Shown one piece after another: positions 1-11,089 of a stretch of 64,000 nucleotides of DNA. Each line of letters opens with the position of its first letter. Position 1 is the stretch's first letter. The notes below the pieces were generated by a model, which was given only the letters and a program-made list of their open reading frames with translations, made no database searches and was not told the DNA's origin. Source of the DNA: Pontederia crassipes (lineage: Eukaryota > Streptophyta > Magnoliopsida > Commelinales > Pontederiaceae). A program made the translations under genes and the position numbers. Where the stretch lies: the NCBI GenBank assembly GCA_030549335.1, contig CM060196.1, forward strand, positions 19,240,501 to 19,304,500, in the 5' to 3' direction.

Positions 1-1150
1 AACCATTGCGTTACAAAACATTTTTTATTAAAGTATAATTAAACAAACATTTTTAATATTTAATTATTATTTTTTCTAATAAGACTGGTGTCCTCTAGCC
101 ACATCACTACTCATTAATAAAAACAATAATTTAGGAAAACGAAGCTTCATTAGCTAACTTATCCGTGAGATCAGCATACAAATATTATATATATATATAT
201 TATTGGAGATTTCTGACACTTTATTTTTATAAATATTTTTAGGATGAAAATATTTCTCCAATATCATGGATGATGATCTCCAGAGTTTTAAATGGTCGAG
301 TCGGAGTCACATTTCAATTTTCACATGGTTTTTATCACATGTTCAAAAAAGACATAAAAAGTAATTAATTGAATTCTTTTAATTTTTATATCACTCAATT
401 TGTACTACTTTCACACAAGAAAAGACAAGTGACACCTACTACAGTGAACAAAAGACAAAAAAAATTAATTTCATGTCATGACCATAATTTCAATTTCAAA
501 AGGTCTTTCACATAAATATACAATTTAATAAGTTGTCGTCTGATATGATAATCCTGTTCGTAAGTAGATAAAATTAATTCACAAAGACAACTGCGAAAAT
601 GTACTTTACAAAAAAAATTATTATTTCATAATTATGATTATGTTCCCATTCATGAGTTTGGAAATTACCATCAGAAAATTTCAGTATTTCTAAATTATTA
701 ACAAAATCAAATCGATATGTGTTATCTTTTAATACTTTGGGAAAATATATTTTAAAATTTAAGAAATATGTGGACTTAAAATAGATCTACATACGTCAAC
801 TCACCGTTGATTTATAAATCGATCACACCATTAATTTATAAATCAATCAATGATGATTTTAGATAAATATTTTTTAAAATAAATTTATTATAAATTTATT
901 TCTATCATTGATTTATATAAATTATAGTTCATACATGTGGACCTATATTGGATCAGACAATTTTTAATCACTATATTTTATTAGTATTTATGAAAAATAA
1001 TTTTGGAGAAAATATTTATATGATCAATTGATTTTTTTTTGCTATACAATTAGCCATTCAAGATCAATAGTTCTACATACTCTTTTATGCATTTTCATTC
1101 TTAAATATAAACAATCGACTGACGTCGAAATTTTCGACGAGTGAACAAAA
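1..1150. other. AT-rich intergenic DNA, no gene seen
   Basis: Very AT-rich sequence with short homopolymer runs and a short TA repeat near 188-201. No open frame with codon-like composition, no paired repeats and no recognisable transposon ends were seen. Confidence 0.5.
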
Positions 1151-1159
1151 AGTTAAATT

Positions 1160-1470
1160 TGAGCGATGAGAGGAGAGAGAGATGAGGGAGAAAGGAGGGT
1201 AATCTAATAAAGAGGCTCTTTTCTCCAAATGATTGGGCGCCACGTGGACGACAGCGACGGCAAGTGCGACATCTCCTGTCGCTTGGATTTTCATATCTAA
1301 GCGCCTGCCGTGGGACACAGTTATTAGATTCGATTTCTGTCTCTCTCCTCTCCCCGCCCCCGCAGAGCTGCTGGATCACGCCTCAGATTTCGAGCCACGC
1401 ATCATGATCGATCACAACTTCCTGTCAGCCGTAGATTTGACTGCTCACAAAAGGATCACTCTCTCCTGAA
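1160..1470. promoter_or_regulatory. GC-richer patch with a G-box, promoter-like
   Basis: This ~300-bp patch is clearly richer in GC than its surroundings. It contains a palindromic G-box core CACGTG at 1241-1246, a CCAAT-type GATTGG at 1231-1236, and a CT-rich run near 1338-1360. Several frames are open across it only because stop codons are rare in GC-rich DNA, and no conserved protein was recognised. It may be an isolated promoter fragment or the edge of an unrecognised repeat. No dependent gene is visible nearby. Confidence 0.22.
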
Positions 1471-1479
1471 TTCTGATAA

Positions 1480-2410
1480 AATTAAATTGTTTTCTGAATT
1501 ACCGCGACGGGGAATAATAATATTTAAATAATTTACTGTATTTTTTCGAGTTCACCATTTACCTTTTGTGGTAAAGAAAATGTTTCCTTTTTATCTCTCT
1601 TTTTTTTTATTTGCCTTTTTTCATTCTTTAGGGTGTTTATGTCATGCGTTGGTGTATTGGGATGGGGGCAAAAGTAAAATGGCTCCGACGGGACAGCGAA
1701 ATATAAGGATAATGGGGAGGCATTTTTTTCTCTCTTTTTTTTATTTTTCCTCTTGGGAGTATAAAAAAAATATGGACAGTGTGAATTGAAAGAATTTAAC
1801 GGTCATGCTCCTTAAGCGCAAGAACAAGTAGTTAAATAAATATTTATTCTATAAAATAATATCAAACGGAAGTCGGAATAAAAATAAGGCTCGACAATGA
1901 ATATACGACATTCAAAATATGTTTAATCTTGTCGGGATCATATTTTACAAATTATGATATTCATCTAAAATAATAGAATACAACTTATTCTACGACGGAG
2001 TTGAGGATACAAATGTAATTTTATTATTTGTGTGACTTATGATGACTCAACTTTTTAAAAAAAGGAAATGGTTTGATGGTCATTGTGCAAGATATTATTC
2101 ATGTGTTTTCAAACTGTATGACAGAATAAAATATTGTCTTATAACATCTCAACGGCATGAATAACTTCTTTTTCATTCGAATGTTTTCACTTATTCTCAT
2201 CTTCGCATCCAACAATCAAACGATCCCTTAGACATTTAAGTCCAATTTGGATCAAGAATTTGTAGTTTAGAATATATATGTTATATTCTCTTCTTGCTTC
2301 AGCCACCTTAATCTCATGGGAGCAGTGTGTTCGAGCAGAGACATGGAACATCAAAACTTTCTTTACTTTTGTTATCATTGCATGTGGGTCCCACTTTTTA
2401 ATCAAACGGG
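1480..2410. other. AT-rich intergenic DNA, no gene seen
   Basis: No credible coding region. The string AATCAAACG occurs in the same orientation near 2215 and 2400, close to GC-rich ends reminiscent of Tourist-like MITE termini, but no matching inverted partner was found. Confidence 0.4.
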
Positions 2411-2412
2411 GC

Positions 2413-3175
2413 CTTAGGGAGCATGATGCTACCTAACTTCTGAGTTGTTCGATCAAAATCTGAGGGCAAATGGACAAATGTGCGATTCAGTCTTCTTTTA
2501 TAAGCAAACTCGACCAATTTATTTTTTATTTTGTCAGTTCATTCAAGGGTGAGCTCTTATAAGCGTGATTTTTTCTCTCTCCACGAAATTCTCTCCTCGC
2601 GCCCTAGCTCCCGAACGAAATCGCTGCCTCCTTCATCGTTCAACTTTCGGACGATCCTCGGACAACCTCTTTGTCGGCTGCTGCGACCTCAACAAGGGAT
2701 GTTCCCTAGCCGTTCGACCTCCGGATGACTCCTTGCCAGTTGTTGCGACCTCGGCAAGGGACGTCGTCTCCTCACCGGATGACCTCAGGATGATCGTCGA
2801 TAAGGGATGTCGCCTCCTCGTCGTTCGACCTCCAAACGACTTCCTTGTTGGTTCTTGCAACTTTGGCTAGTGACGTTGCCTCCTCGCAAGACGACCTCTG
2901 CATGATACTCAACAAGGGACGCTGCCTCCTCGTCAGATGACCTCTTTGCTAGCTGATACAACCTCAGCAACGGACACTGCCTCGGCAAGGGACACTGCTT
3001 GCTCGTCGGACCTCAGTTGGCGACCTCGATATGAAGGGAGGTGAACCGACAATGATCGTGAACAAAAAATAAACCGGTGGAGTTTGCTCATAAAAGAAGA
3101 CTTAATTGCGCATTTATCTATCTGCCCCTAAATTCTGATCGAACAGCTCAGAAGTTTAGGTAGCACCATGCTCCC
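2413..3175. mobile_element. Long-TIR DNA element with internal minisatellite
   Basis: The ends are inverted copies of each other over about 110-120 bp. The left end starts TTAGGGAGCATGATGCTACC near 2413. The right end, read on the minus strand from about 3178, starts TTTAGGGAGCATGGTGCTAC and continues with the same order of motifs, including GTCTTCTTTTAT and AGCAAACTC. Between the arms (about 2640-3020) is an imperfect tandem array built on motifs such as GCGACCTC, CAAGGGA and CCTCCTCGTC. No transposase is present, so it is non-autonomous, of Mutator-like or foldback type. The target duplication is not clear. The 101-aa and 75-aa open frames here are by-products of the GC-rich repeat. Confidence 0.6.
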
Positions 3176-3179
3176 TAAA

Positions 3180-3950
3180 TGACTAGGGAGCATGGCCATT
3201 AAATTCCAAAAATTCATCGCTCCAACTAAAAATATCACCCATATTAATATACTGCAACCAATGTTTTTCAAACTGAACCAAACATCGACGCACAACAAAA
3301 TCTATTCTTCTTCTAAATAAATAAAAATAATACGAAAAAAAGTATAAAAGAATGAAAAGTGTAATAAATAAATAAAGGTGGAAGAATAGAAAGTATGTGA
3401 AAGAGGAAAATGAAGTAAGCAATTAATGCATGGTGCGTGAATTAGGGAAAAAAGGTTATTTGTTTTGAAATTTATGAAGGAAGAGAAACAAAGGTGGAAG
3501 AAAAGAAAGTATAAGAATTTGAAATTAATTGCATTATGTACTGTGGAAATGAGAAAACTAGAATAAAAAATTTGTGAAGAAAATGAAATGGGTAAAGAGA
3601 AACATAAAAAACTGAGGGAAGAAATATTCAAAAAATTATCAACATAAAAGGACTAAAATGATTATAACAAATATATATACATATATATATTTATAAAAAA
3701 TTATTAAAGTTATTATTATAAATATATGTTGCAAAATATTTTATTAATGATTTATTGAATTAAAATGATGATTAATGTGCAATTATTTAATTATTTTCTA
3801 CTTTTTTTGCAATTTCATTTACACTATTTTTTTAAGAAAAGGCAAAAAAATTATTAATAAAAATTTGATTCAATTTAATTGAAATATAACTAATCCAATG
3901 CGGGTTAACAGCCAATTCGTAAGACCGACAAAGTTATTGGACTAAATTGA
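3180..3950. other. AT-rich, purine-biased DNA with weak direct repeats
   Basis: The plus strand is purine-rich. The motif AAAGGTGGAAGAA recurs near 3375 and 3492, about 117 bp apart. The long minus-strand open frames here are low-complexity Phe/Leu/Ser translations of this bias and are not credible genes. Confidence 0.4.
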
Positions 3951-4149
3951 AAGAGTTATTTTTTCAAAACCTCGCTTAAACTATTACGATTTTTACATCT
4001 AATTTCAAAGTGTTATTTTTTTCTTACGATATCTCTAAACTTTATCATATTTTTTATTTTAGTCATTCCGTCTCATTCTATTAACTTTTCTAATTTTTTT
4101 TACTTTTTCATTTATGAAAAAACTAAGGTGTCCTTGCCCTCCTAGAAAT

Positions 4150-4385
4150 CTGAAATGCCTTGTTCGGCATCCCCCTCCCCTTCCCCTCCTGCAACCTCTT
4201 CGGTGCCCTCGGCTATTTCACCTTCGGCAATGGCACCACCACATGATCATCACCATCCTTAGCTTGTGCATCACCCTTTTATTCACCTTCTCAATGATGA
4301 TGAATCCCATCTATGAGTTTGGCGAGCACTGAATCTATGGAAGCGCTACTACCCATGCTTGTGTTGGGAATTGGTGGCGATTAAT
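4150..4385 (+). pseudogene. Amino-acid transporter (AVT3-like) fragment, part 1
   Basis: In shifting plus-strand frames this segment reads as an internal part of an Aa_trans family (PF01490) vacuolar amino-acid transporter of the AVT3 kind. LFGALGYFTFGNGTT (about 4196-4240) is followed, after a one-base frameshift, by LCITLLFTFSMMMNPIYEFG (about 4264-4325). An in-frame stop follows FGEH near 4330, then IYGSATTHAC and GNWWR. The family equivalent is the GYFAFG...FTFPLMMNPVYE region preceding the last membrane helices. The N-terminal two thirds are absent. It lies inside a TIR element and is continued by part 2 at 6389, so it is a captured, broken gene piece, not a gene. Confidence 0.6.
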
Positions 4386-6388
4386 GCATGCAAAATACAA
4401 CATATATTTAGTATTATATTTAATCTTATTTCGAATCATTTTCTCATAGCATGCATTAAATATGAGCTTATTTATATAAATCTTACAAAAATTAAAAATT
4501 ATATAAATATTATACTTTATTACTTAAAAAGCAAGAAAACTAAATTATGAAATCAACAGATTAAATCACGCTCAAATTAGAGTTAAAACATAGTCACAAA
4601 GTGAAAAATGATGAAGCTGTCAATGGTTGGAATTTGCTTATCATGGGTGGGCTGTGAGAAATTTGTCAGGCCATGTAACAGGAACTATAAAATCACTTTA
4701 ACAGATCGTTAAAAATATATTTTTCACACCAGAAAGCTGTCCGAGGCACGGCCATTACCAACCTATCACGAGCCGCGAAATTCATATTTTTTATGTGAAT
4801 CGGACACTATAAGGGCCATGAAAAGCCTATCACTTATCGTGAAAACCTATTTCTAATCCAATTCGGACATTGTTTAAGTCGTGAAATCATTGTTACAAGT
4901 CGTGACAAACTCTAGATTCGATATTTAGATGAATTTTTGGAAGAATTTCAAGTGTACAAGGACTCCTACTCATATTATACGATCTTAAGATGATTTGAAA
5001 ATATATTATGAATAAAATTTCGGAGTTTGACAAGGTCAAAATTTCAGAATCAATTATACTCCGATCTTTTCTTATTTTGAACAGCAAAAGATTTTTGTTT
5101 CTTCTCTGATTACTTGAAAATTTGAATCATTATAAATATAGATCTTCTACAGCCAGAAGAAAGGATGTTAGGGCATGCAACATGTGCTTTGAAGATAAAA
5201 ATGTGCAAGCAATTTAAAAAACAACCGAAAAGACTTTTGTGCGATGATCTCGGATGAGGATCTTCAACATAAAGGACTTGTCATCACTAATACATAAGAT
5301 AATTTAAGTATGCCACAGGATTTATGAGCTAAATGAATTTTAAAAATTAAAAACCTCCTTGTTTCCATACGGCAGGTGGTTCAAAAGCTCCAGCATAGTG
5401 GAAAATAAGCGCCTACTATCCAAGCATGATCAACATCACCAGTTGAAGTCCAAATAGAGATGGCTTTTGTCCAAAAGATATGATTTGAGAAACTATTGCA
5501 AAATGGAGAAAATCAAATTAGCAATGTGAAAAATCATAAAGTTCAATACACTATAAAAAATGAAAAGAAAATAGTAGAATAAAGGAATATAGTTTAATCA
5601 TTGACTAAAAGTTAGTATTCACTGAAACTATCTTCACACTACTGTAATGTTTGGATCCCTTAGTCAGTGATTGCTAAGATTCCACCACTTTGTATTAGTT
5701 AGTGGGATCATTATTCTTTAAAATTATATCTTTTTAATCTTTATAATCTGGACAATTTAGTTTAGTTTTTCAATTATTTTATTTCTGTACAAGTTTGATT
5801 AATTTTTTAAGAACATGATTGCTATGTTTAAGATTTTTCATTAGTTTTATTTGAATTAATAATTGAATATTAACTTGGAAGTTTGATTAATCTATTGATT
5901 CATGATTTTCTTTAAGCAATTAATGTCGCAATTTAATAGAGCCGGGTGCAATATTAGATTGTGTAGTCCGTCAAGTTAACTCGGGTGAGTGGTTTGGTAG
6001 TGTAAGACTCACAACACATTGCATTATAATCTGAGTAAGATTGAGTGGAATATTCTCATCTTATTAGAATTAAGAGTAGCTGATTTATCCGATTAGAGAT
6101 ATCATACTTTAGGTATTCCTAATCCATCTAAAAGTTGAGCTTGATTATCTTTTATTAAATCAATCACTACAAAAAAATTAAACAAGTTTGTTCTTAATAA
6201 TTTTAATCAATCCTAAGACTCTAGACATCACTAGTTTAGTTTTAGTAATTCATTTTCTGTTATTTTATTTTTTTTGCAACTATTTTATCCAAATCATGCT
6301 GTCTTTTCTTAGTTTCTTAAATTAATTTAGTTAAATAAGTTAATTTCTCATTAGTTTGATATTCTACTCATTACATGAGCGACCAATA
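4386..6388. mobile_element. ~2-kb insertion, probable solo LTR
   Basis: The insertion interrupts the transporter fragment between the codons for WWRL and LPIL. It is AT-rich, has no coding potential, and includes a region around 4730-4910 with repeated short motifs resembling CACGGCC and TCGTGA. Its right end (CTACTCATTACATGAGCGAC, 6365-6384) resembles the right end of the 11.1-13.2 kb segment (CTACTCAT...CTTAAGCGACTAGTGC). Similar layouts occur in long LTRs of Ty3/gypsy elements of the Tat type. No PBS, polypurine tract or internal genes accompany it, so a solo LTR is the best guess. The exact ends and target duplication are unresolved. Confidence 0.4.
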
Positions 6389-6698
6389 TACCTACTAGTA
6401 TATATTGCTACCAATTCTCACATTAGTGGTCATCAGCCTGGTGGTCACTCTCGTCTCCAACTTCGCCAACTTCCTGTCATTTATTGGTAGCAACGCCAGC
6501 TGCATCCTCAACTTCGTGCTTCCAGCCCTCTTCCACCTGAAGATCTTTGGGGACAAGCTCAACATACCCACCGCCGTTGTGGGCGTGGCCATCGTGGGCC
6601 TCAGACTGATCATGGCTGTGTTAAATTATAGTTTGTATAATGGTATTGTTACTTGGAAGGAGAAGAAGAAGAAGAAAAATAAATCATCAAGCATCTAA
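6389..6698 (+). pseudogene. Amino-acid transporter (AVT3-like) fragment, part 2 (C-terminus)
   Basis: An open plus-strand frame gives a membrane-protein C-terminus: a hydrophobic helix (ILTLVVISLVVTLVSNFA), then the family-like stretch NFLSFIGSNASCILNFVLPA, LFHLKIFGDKLN, a final hydrophobic helix, and a Lys-rich tail ending at a stop codon at 6696-6698. This matches the end of AVT3-type Aa_trans transporters and continues part 1 (4150-4385) exactly where the ~2-kb insertion lies. The frame is intact for about 97 codons, but there is no promoter, start or N-terminal part. The downstream sequence to about 6780 may be the captured 3' untranslated region. Confidence 0.62.
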
Positions 6699-6749
6699 TC
6701 TTCTCAAATTTGTTAATGGAAGAATAAGAGATGGGGGATGGATTTGGTA

Positions 6750-7190
6750 ATATTCTTTGTATATATACGGATGTGAGTTGTTGGATAGTTCGCTTGGTTG
6801 GTTCGCTCACAATTTTTTCTTGTTAAATTTGTCCTGTGAAGCAAGGGAGGAAATCATTGTGAGGAATTTGGCAGACGGAATATCTGGAGAACGTAGGAAG
6901 TTGGCGTGATCGACTATTTGGGGCATGAATCTCTGACTGAATATGTCCCCTAGCTCTCGCCTCACGCGGCTCCTCACGGCATGGCTCATAGGCCAAGTTC
7001 ATCCCTATGAAGGTGGCCCTGACGGAGTTGGCAGCTCCTCGTGGGTGAGTGCTGTGCGGATTTGTCGCTACCACAACCGACGACTCACATTGCTCATCCT
7101 TTGGTAGCTGAACTCGCCAAAGACAAAGTGCTTCCTTCGGTACTTCGGCGGTGCAAGGCGGTCGCTTGAGGGAGGGATAGGATGTTGTTG
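6750..7190. other. Second GC-rich segment in the TIR element, identity unknown
   Basis: This GC-richer segment follows the transporter C-terminus and precedes the right inverted arm. On the minus strand one frame stays open for about 110 codons (about 7150 to 6823), containing the string VVVATNPHSTHPRGAANSVR, but it matches no family I recognise and may be chance. It may be a second captured gene piece. Confidence 0.3.
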
Positions 7191-7463
7191 TATAGGATGT
7201 TGTTGTTTTTTAAATATTATTTATTCTTTTTTTAAAAAGAGAGGATAGTTTGTGAAGAATATTTTAGTCTTTTCATAGATAAAAAATAATAGAAAAGTTA
7301 ACATAATCATATGAAAGGGCTAAAGTGAAAAATGATAAAGTTTAGGATATTGTAAGTAAGTTTATACTTTAGGATTAGATACAAAAAAAAAATCATGATA
7401 TAATTTAGAAGAGATTTAAATAAATAATCCGAATTGAAATGGTCAAAACCTATATTCAAAATT

Positions 7464-7733
7464 CAACTGTTGAAACATTCAATTTTTTTTACCGCCTTAA
7501 TAAATTTTCATCACATGTGAGTTTCTGACTCAGTGTCTCCTTTTACTATATATATATGTATATATGAATTCACGAGAGGGATGCTCTTCTTTAGATTGTT
7601 TGGTGTTGGATTACTGCTTATATTAGAACTTTATTCTAAATGAATTTGTGTTCCACAACTGTTGAAACATTCAATTTTTTACCGCCTCAATAAATTTTCA
7701 TCACATGTGAGTTTCTGACTCAGTGTCTCCTTT

Positions 7734-7799
<66 letters not shown>

Positions 7800-7886
7800 A
7801 TGAATTCAGGAGAGGGATGCTCTTCATTGTTTGGTGTTGGATTACTACTTATATTAGAACTTTATTCTAAATGAATTTGTGTTCCA
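7464..7886. repeat. Tandem duplication of a ~192-bp unit with an expanded TA/TG tract
   Basis: Two direct copies: unit 1 at 7464-7655 and unit 2 at 7656-7886. Both begin CAACTGTTGAAACATTCAAT and end GAATTTGTGTTCCA. They differ by a few substitutions and by a microsatellite. Unit 1 has a short TA run near 7549-7565, while unit 2 has a long TA run followed by a TG run (about 7737-7790), which accounts for its extra ~39 bp. Confidence 0.85.
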
Positions 7887-7889
7887 TAT

Positions 7890-8785
7890 TAAAAAATTGG
7901 AGTGAAAGTGATATTATATTTATTCCTAAGGACTGATGGATGCTAATCTAGAAAATTAGATTCTTGTCCTAACTCTTTACATATAAGTGCCCTTATTTTT
8001 TGGCATAAAATTTCTTTTCTTTGTTATTTCAATGTTTATAATAAATTCTATAGATATTGTTTCTTTTATTTTCTGTCCTTCCACTCTTGATATTTGAACA
8101 TTTTTTATATTGTTTTTTCAAGTTCAATATGATTTTATTTTTAGCATGTGATTTTATTTTCTTCTTTGTAATCCATTATTATTATGCAATAAGTTGAATC
8201 TTCTCATTGATTCTTCTGTTGAAAAAATAATAATAACCTTTTCACTTGATTTATCATATGTTTTTATCTCATGTAATGCATAGAATATTTACTTATCAAG
8301 CAAGCAAACAAAAACACCTCGCTTACTCAAAGGAGGATATTATGAAAATCTATAATCCCAAATATATGTTCCAATTCCAATCAATCCATGGTTTGCAAGA
8401 GTGGTTTGCTTTATCATTTGTCTTAACTCAATATTTCAATTATTTCTATCAAGACCCATCAGTGTCCCAATATTCCATTTCTTGTTTGTAATTAGACAAT
8501 CCTTCACCTACTAACTTATTTTAACTACTATCTTTTGGACCTACGATGGTCAATTAATCAATTATACAATCGACGTGGCACCATATTAAAAATAAAAAAA
8601 CAATAAAAATTAATGAAATAAAATAATATAAAAGATAACATCCCCATAAGAGACTAGTCCTCAATGTTCATTGTCCCCTCTCTTCCCATCAGTAGAAAGA
8701 GTGTTGCCTCCTATACTTTGGCGACCTGAGGGTGAAGGGAGGGATCAACGACCCCCTCCGTCGTCAACAAGGGCTGCCAATCACT
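7890..8785. other. AT-rich intergenic DNA, no gene seen
   Basis: No credible coding region or structured repeat. The 81-codon frame at 8246-8491 has AT-driven composition and no recognisable similarity. Confidence 0.4.
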
Positions 8786-8790
8786 CTTAG

Positions 8791-9345
8791 GCCCCATTTG
8801 GTAACAAGATTAAAGCGAGATTAAGCCATTATTCTAACAAATATAACCAAACACTATGAGCCCGTTTGGATGTCCAAAAGATATTCTCCGACAAAGATTT
8901 TCAAATCCATGAGAAGCAAATTACAATAATCCTCGGCCGACTTTTTGTATTTCACCTATTTTAAAGAATATTATAACCTTGAAAATAAGCGTCCGATAAG
9001 ATTAAACATATATTGTGAGTCGTGCACGCGTTGTCTCCCATTAATCTTAATCTATCTCGTGTTTGGCTATATTCCACATATTATCTATTTAATCCAGGAG
9101 GTAACCCACAACCGAACAGCGTCAAATTAAGGATTACATGGTCAAATGTAATCATCCATTTTTTTCTCACTTGTCTGTGTGTTGAAAGTTGGAAAAGCGA
9201 AATTATTGAATTCATATTGATATGAAGAACATGAGAGAACATTTATTTATGTTTTCAAGTTTAAAATTGTGCAGAATAAATTTCTTCTTACACATCATTA
9301 TTTTTGCCCCGAGAATTTTTTAACCCTAAATCAAATGGGGTCATA
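8791..9345. mobile_element. Tourist-like MITE or nested MITE remnants
   Basis: The left boundary reads TTA|GGCCCCATTTGGT near 8788-8803. The right boundary near 9325-9345, read on the minus strand, reads GACCCCATTTGATTTAGGG, preceded by ATA on the plus strand. These resemble PIF/Harbinger (Tourist) termini with TTA/ATA as a possible 3-bp target duplication. A further GCCCGTTTGG motif at about 8861-8870 suggests two related elements lie here. No coding region. Confidence 0.4.
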
Positions 9346-10085
9346 GGAGATTGTTATTCTTTTTATTACTTTATTATTTTTATTAATTTATTAATATGGT
9401 TCCATGTCGAATATATAATATGTAATTCGGCTTTCATAGATCAATAAGTTAATAGCTACTTGAAGGGAAAATTTGTATAAAAATAAAGAAAATCAGCAAA
9501 ATAAGTTAAGGAAATCAACAAAAATGAAGAAATAACTTGAATAGTTCTCCTCCAAAGTTTTAGCTTCTTCTTAAGAATTCTAAGGAAAACAACAGTACTT
9601 TAACATAAGAGCTTTAGAAGCCCGTGGAGGACATATGAAACAATGTTTTTATTTTCCCTTAGTCATATTACTTTTATTGTAAAATGGAATATCCTTAATG
9701 AATGATGTACAAATGACAGTGATATTAAAAAGCAAGTAAAAAACCAAAATATTTTCAATAACTTCTAGCATATATTAAGATGGTCAATTGGCGTGTAAAG
9801 CATACATGTTATTAAAAAAACACAAAGTATGTACAACTTATAATAGTCCAAACTTCTATTAACTTACATCAATTTTTTTTCCTAGTTATATATATATATA
9901 TATATGGAATTGAATATATCAAATTGTTATTAAATCAAAGAGACCGAAAAATTATTCTGAATTTTTTCAAAGAACAAAACAAAAATTAGGTTTAGTTTTT
10001 TTAAGATAAACAAATAAAATGAGATGCTAAAAGGGGATCAATTTCATTGTTGTTCAACATTTTTGTCCTGGGGTTAAGTTCACTT
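9346..10085. other. AT-rich intergenic DNA, no gene seen
   Basis: Only AT-rich sequence and a short TA repeat near 9890-9905. Nothing codes convincingly. Confidence 0.4.
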
Positions 10086-10091
10086 GAGGCA

Positions 10092-10380
10092 CAGCACCAT
10101 TTGGTTGCAGATTATTTGGTCAAATACTTCTGAATACAATCGAACGTGTGGAGGAAAAAGTATAAGGCCCAACATCATTCGCACAGGTTTCGACGCATGT
10201 TTAATCTTGTCAGCAATATATTTTTTGGGTTACAATAATCTATATTTTCAGTGGAATACAAGATATTCCAACGATTGCGAGGGGATTTTGACATGTTTTT
10301 CCGACGTGTCTTCATTCAATCCAAATGCTAGTAAGAATATAGATACGAATAGACATCGATTTCAACCAAACGGGGAATAA
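10092..10380. mobile_element. Possible small TIR element
   Basis: CACCATTTGGTTGCAG near 10096 is roughly mirrored on the minus strand by CCCCGTTTGGTTGAAAT near 10375. The segment is somewhat less AT-rich than its flanks. The 98-codon frame across it is not recognisable. A MITE is plausible, but the inverted repeats are short and imperfect. Confidence 0.28.
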
Positions 10381-10499
10381 ATTATCTGTCCGCAAATCTA
10401 AAATAACTCGTTTCACGTGAATAAATACATTTATTTCCTCGTCTATACCCTGCAACCAACGACGATTCAATGATAACATTTCTATTATTAGACATACTA

Positions 10500-10935
10500 G
10501 AATAGGGTGTCAAGTTGGGTCAATAGTCGGACCCAACCCAACCACAACCCTAAGAGTGGTCGGATTGGGTACAGGTTGGGATTTCCCAACTAGAGTCGAC
10601 CTAATCTAACTCAAAGACCCGATATTTTATTATTTTATTTTTTCTTTTTTATTTAAATTTAAGTCTATATTTGATTTAAAAATTAAAATAAAATATTTCA
10701 AATGTGGAAATAATATATAAATATATTAAAAATGTCTTTTATGCTTTAAAATAAATATTAAATGATATTTCCATATTAAATAAATGTAAAAAAGTAAAGA
10801 AATTTTTTGTTAAAAAATTGATGGTCCGATCTGAACCGGGTCTGATTGGATCGGATTTAGCCCCTCAAAATACTTTGACCTGACTCGATCCATTGGTCAG
10901 ATTGAATTTGTTCATGAGTCGAATACACTTGATCA
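10500..10935. repeat. Degenerate MITE-like repeat starting GGGTGTCAAG
   Basis: A GC-rich edge at 10505-10625 (GGGTGTCAAGTTGGGTC, several GACCCAACC and GGTTGGG motifs), an AT-rich centre, then another GC-rich edge at 10830-10925 (GATCTGAACCGGGTCTGATT) form the two-edged pattern of many plant MITEs. The two edges are only loosely inverted, so the boundaries are approximate. Confidence 0.3.
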
Positions 10936-11089
10936 TGAGTGTTTTTACTTTTTTTCTTGCAATAATTGCATTGCACCCTACAACGTCAAAAAAAATTACC
11001 ATTTAGAAGAAATTCAAGAACAAGATATCATTTCCGATGTTGTTCTCACACCTAAGGACCATAGGAAACAATGAAGAACTATCAAATTT

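Larger units (their letters stand above)
3957..7440. mobile_element. Gene-capturing TIR element (Pack-MULE-like)
   Basis: The segments at 3957-4130 and 7235-7440 are inverted copies of one another. Shared motifs include ATCTAAT, CTAAACTTTATCAT, TTAACTTTTCTA and TTTAT(C)TATGAAAA, in the same order when the right arm is read on the minus strand. Between the arms lie two adjoining pieces of an amino-acid transporter gene and a second GC-rich segment (6750-7190). Such structures are known as Pack-type elements. No transposase frame was recognised. A related short element with the same termini lies at 13370-13865. A clean target duplication could not be read, so the superfamily (Mutator-like versus other) is an inference. 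Confidence 0.55.

Noticed and set aside
3183-3631. Phe/Leu/Ser-rich minus-strand frames as membrane proteins
   Set aside because: Translation of purine-rich AT sequence, with no codon structure or family similarity.
4114-6698. A functional amino-acid transporter gene
   Set aside because: Only C-terminal parts are present, with a frameshift, a stop and a 2-kb insertion, all within a TIR element.
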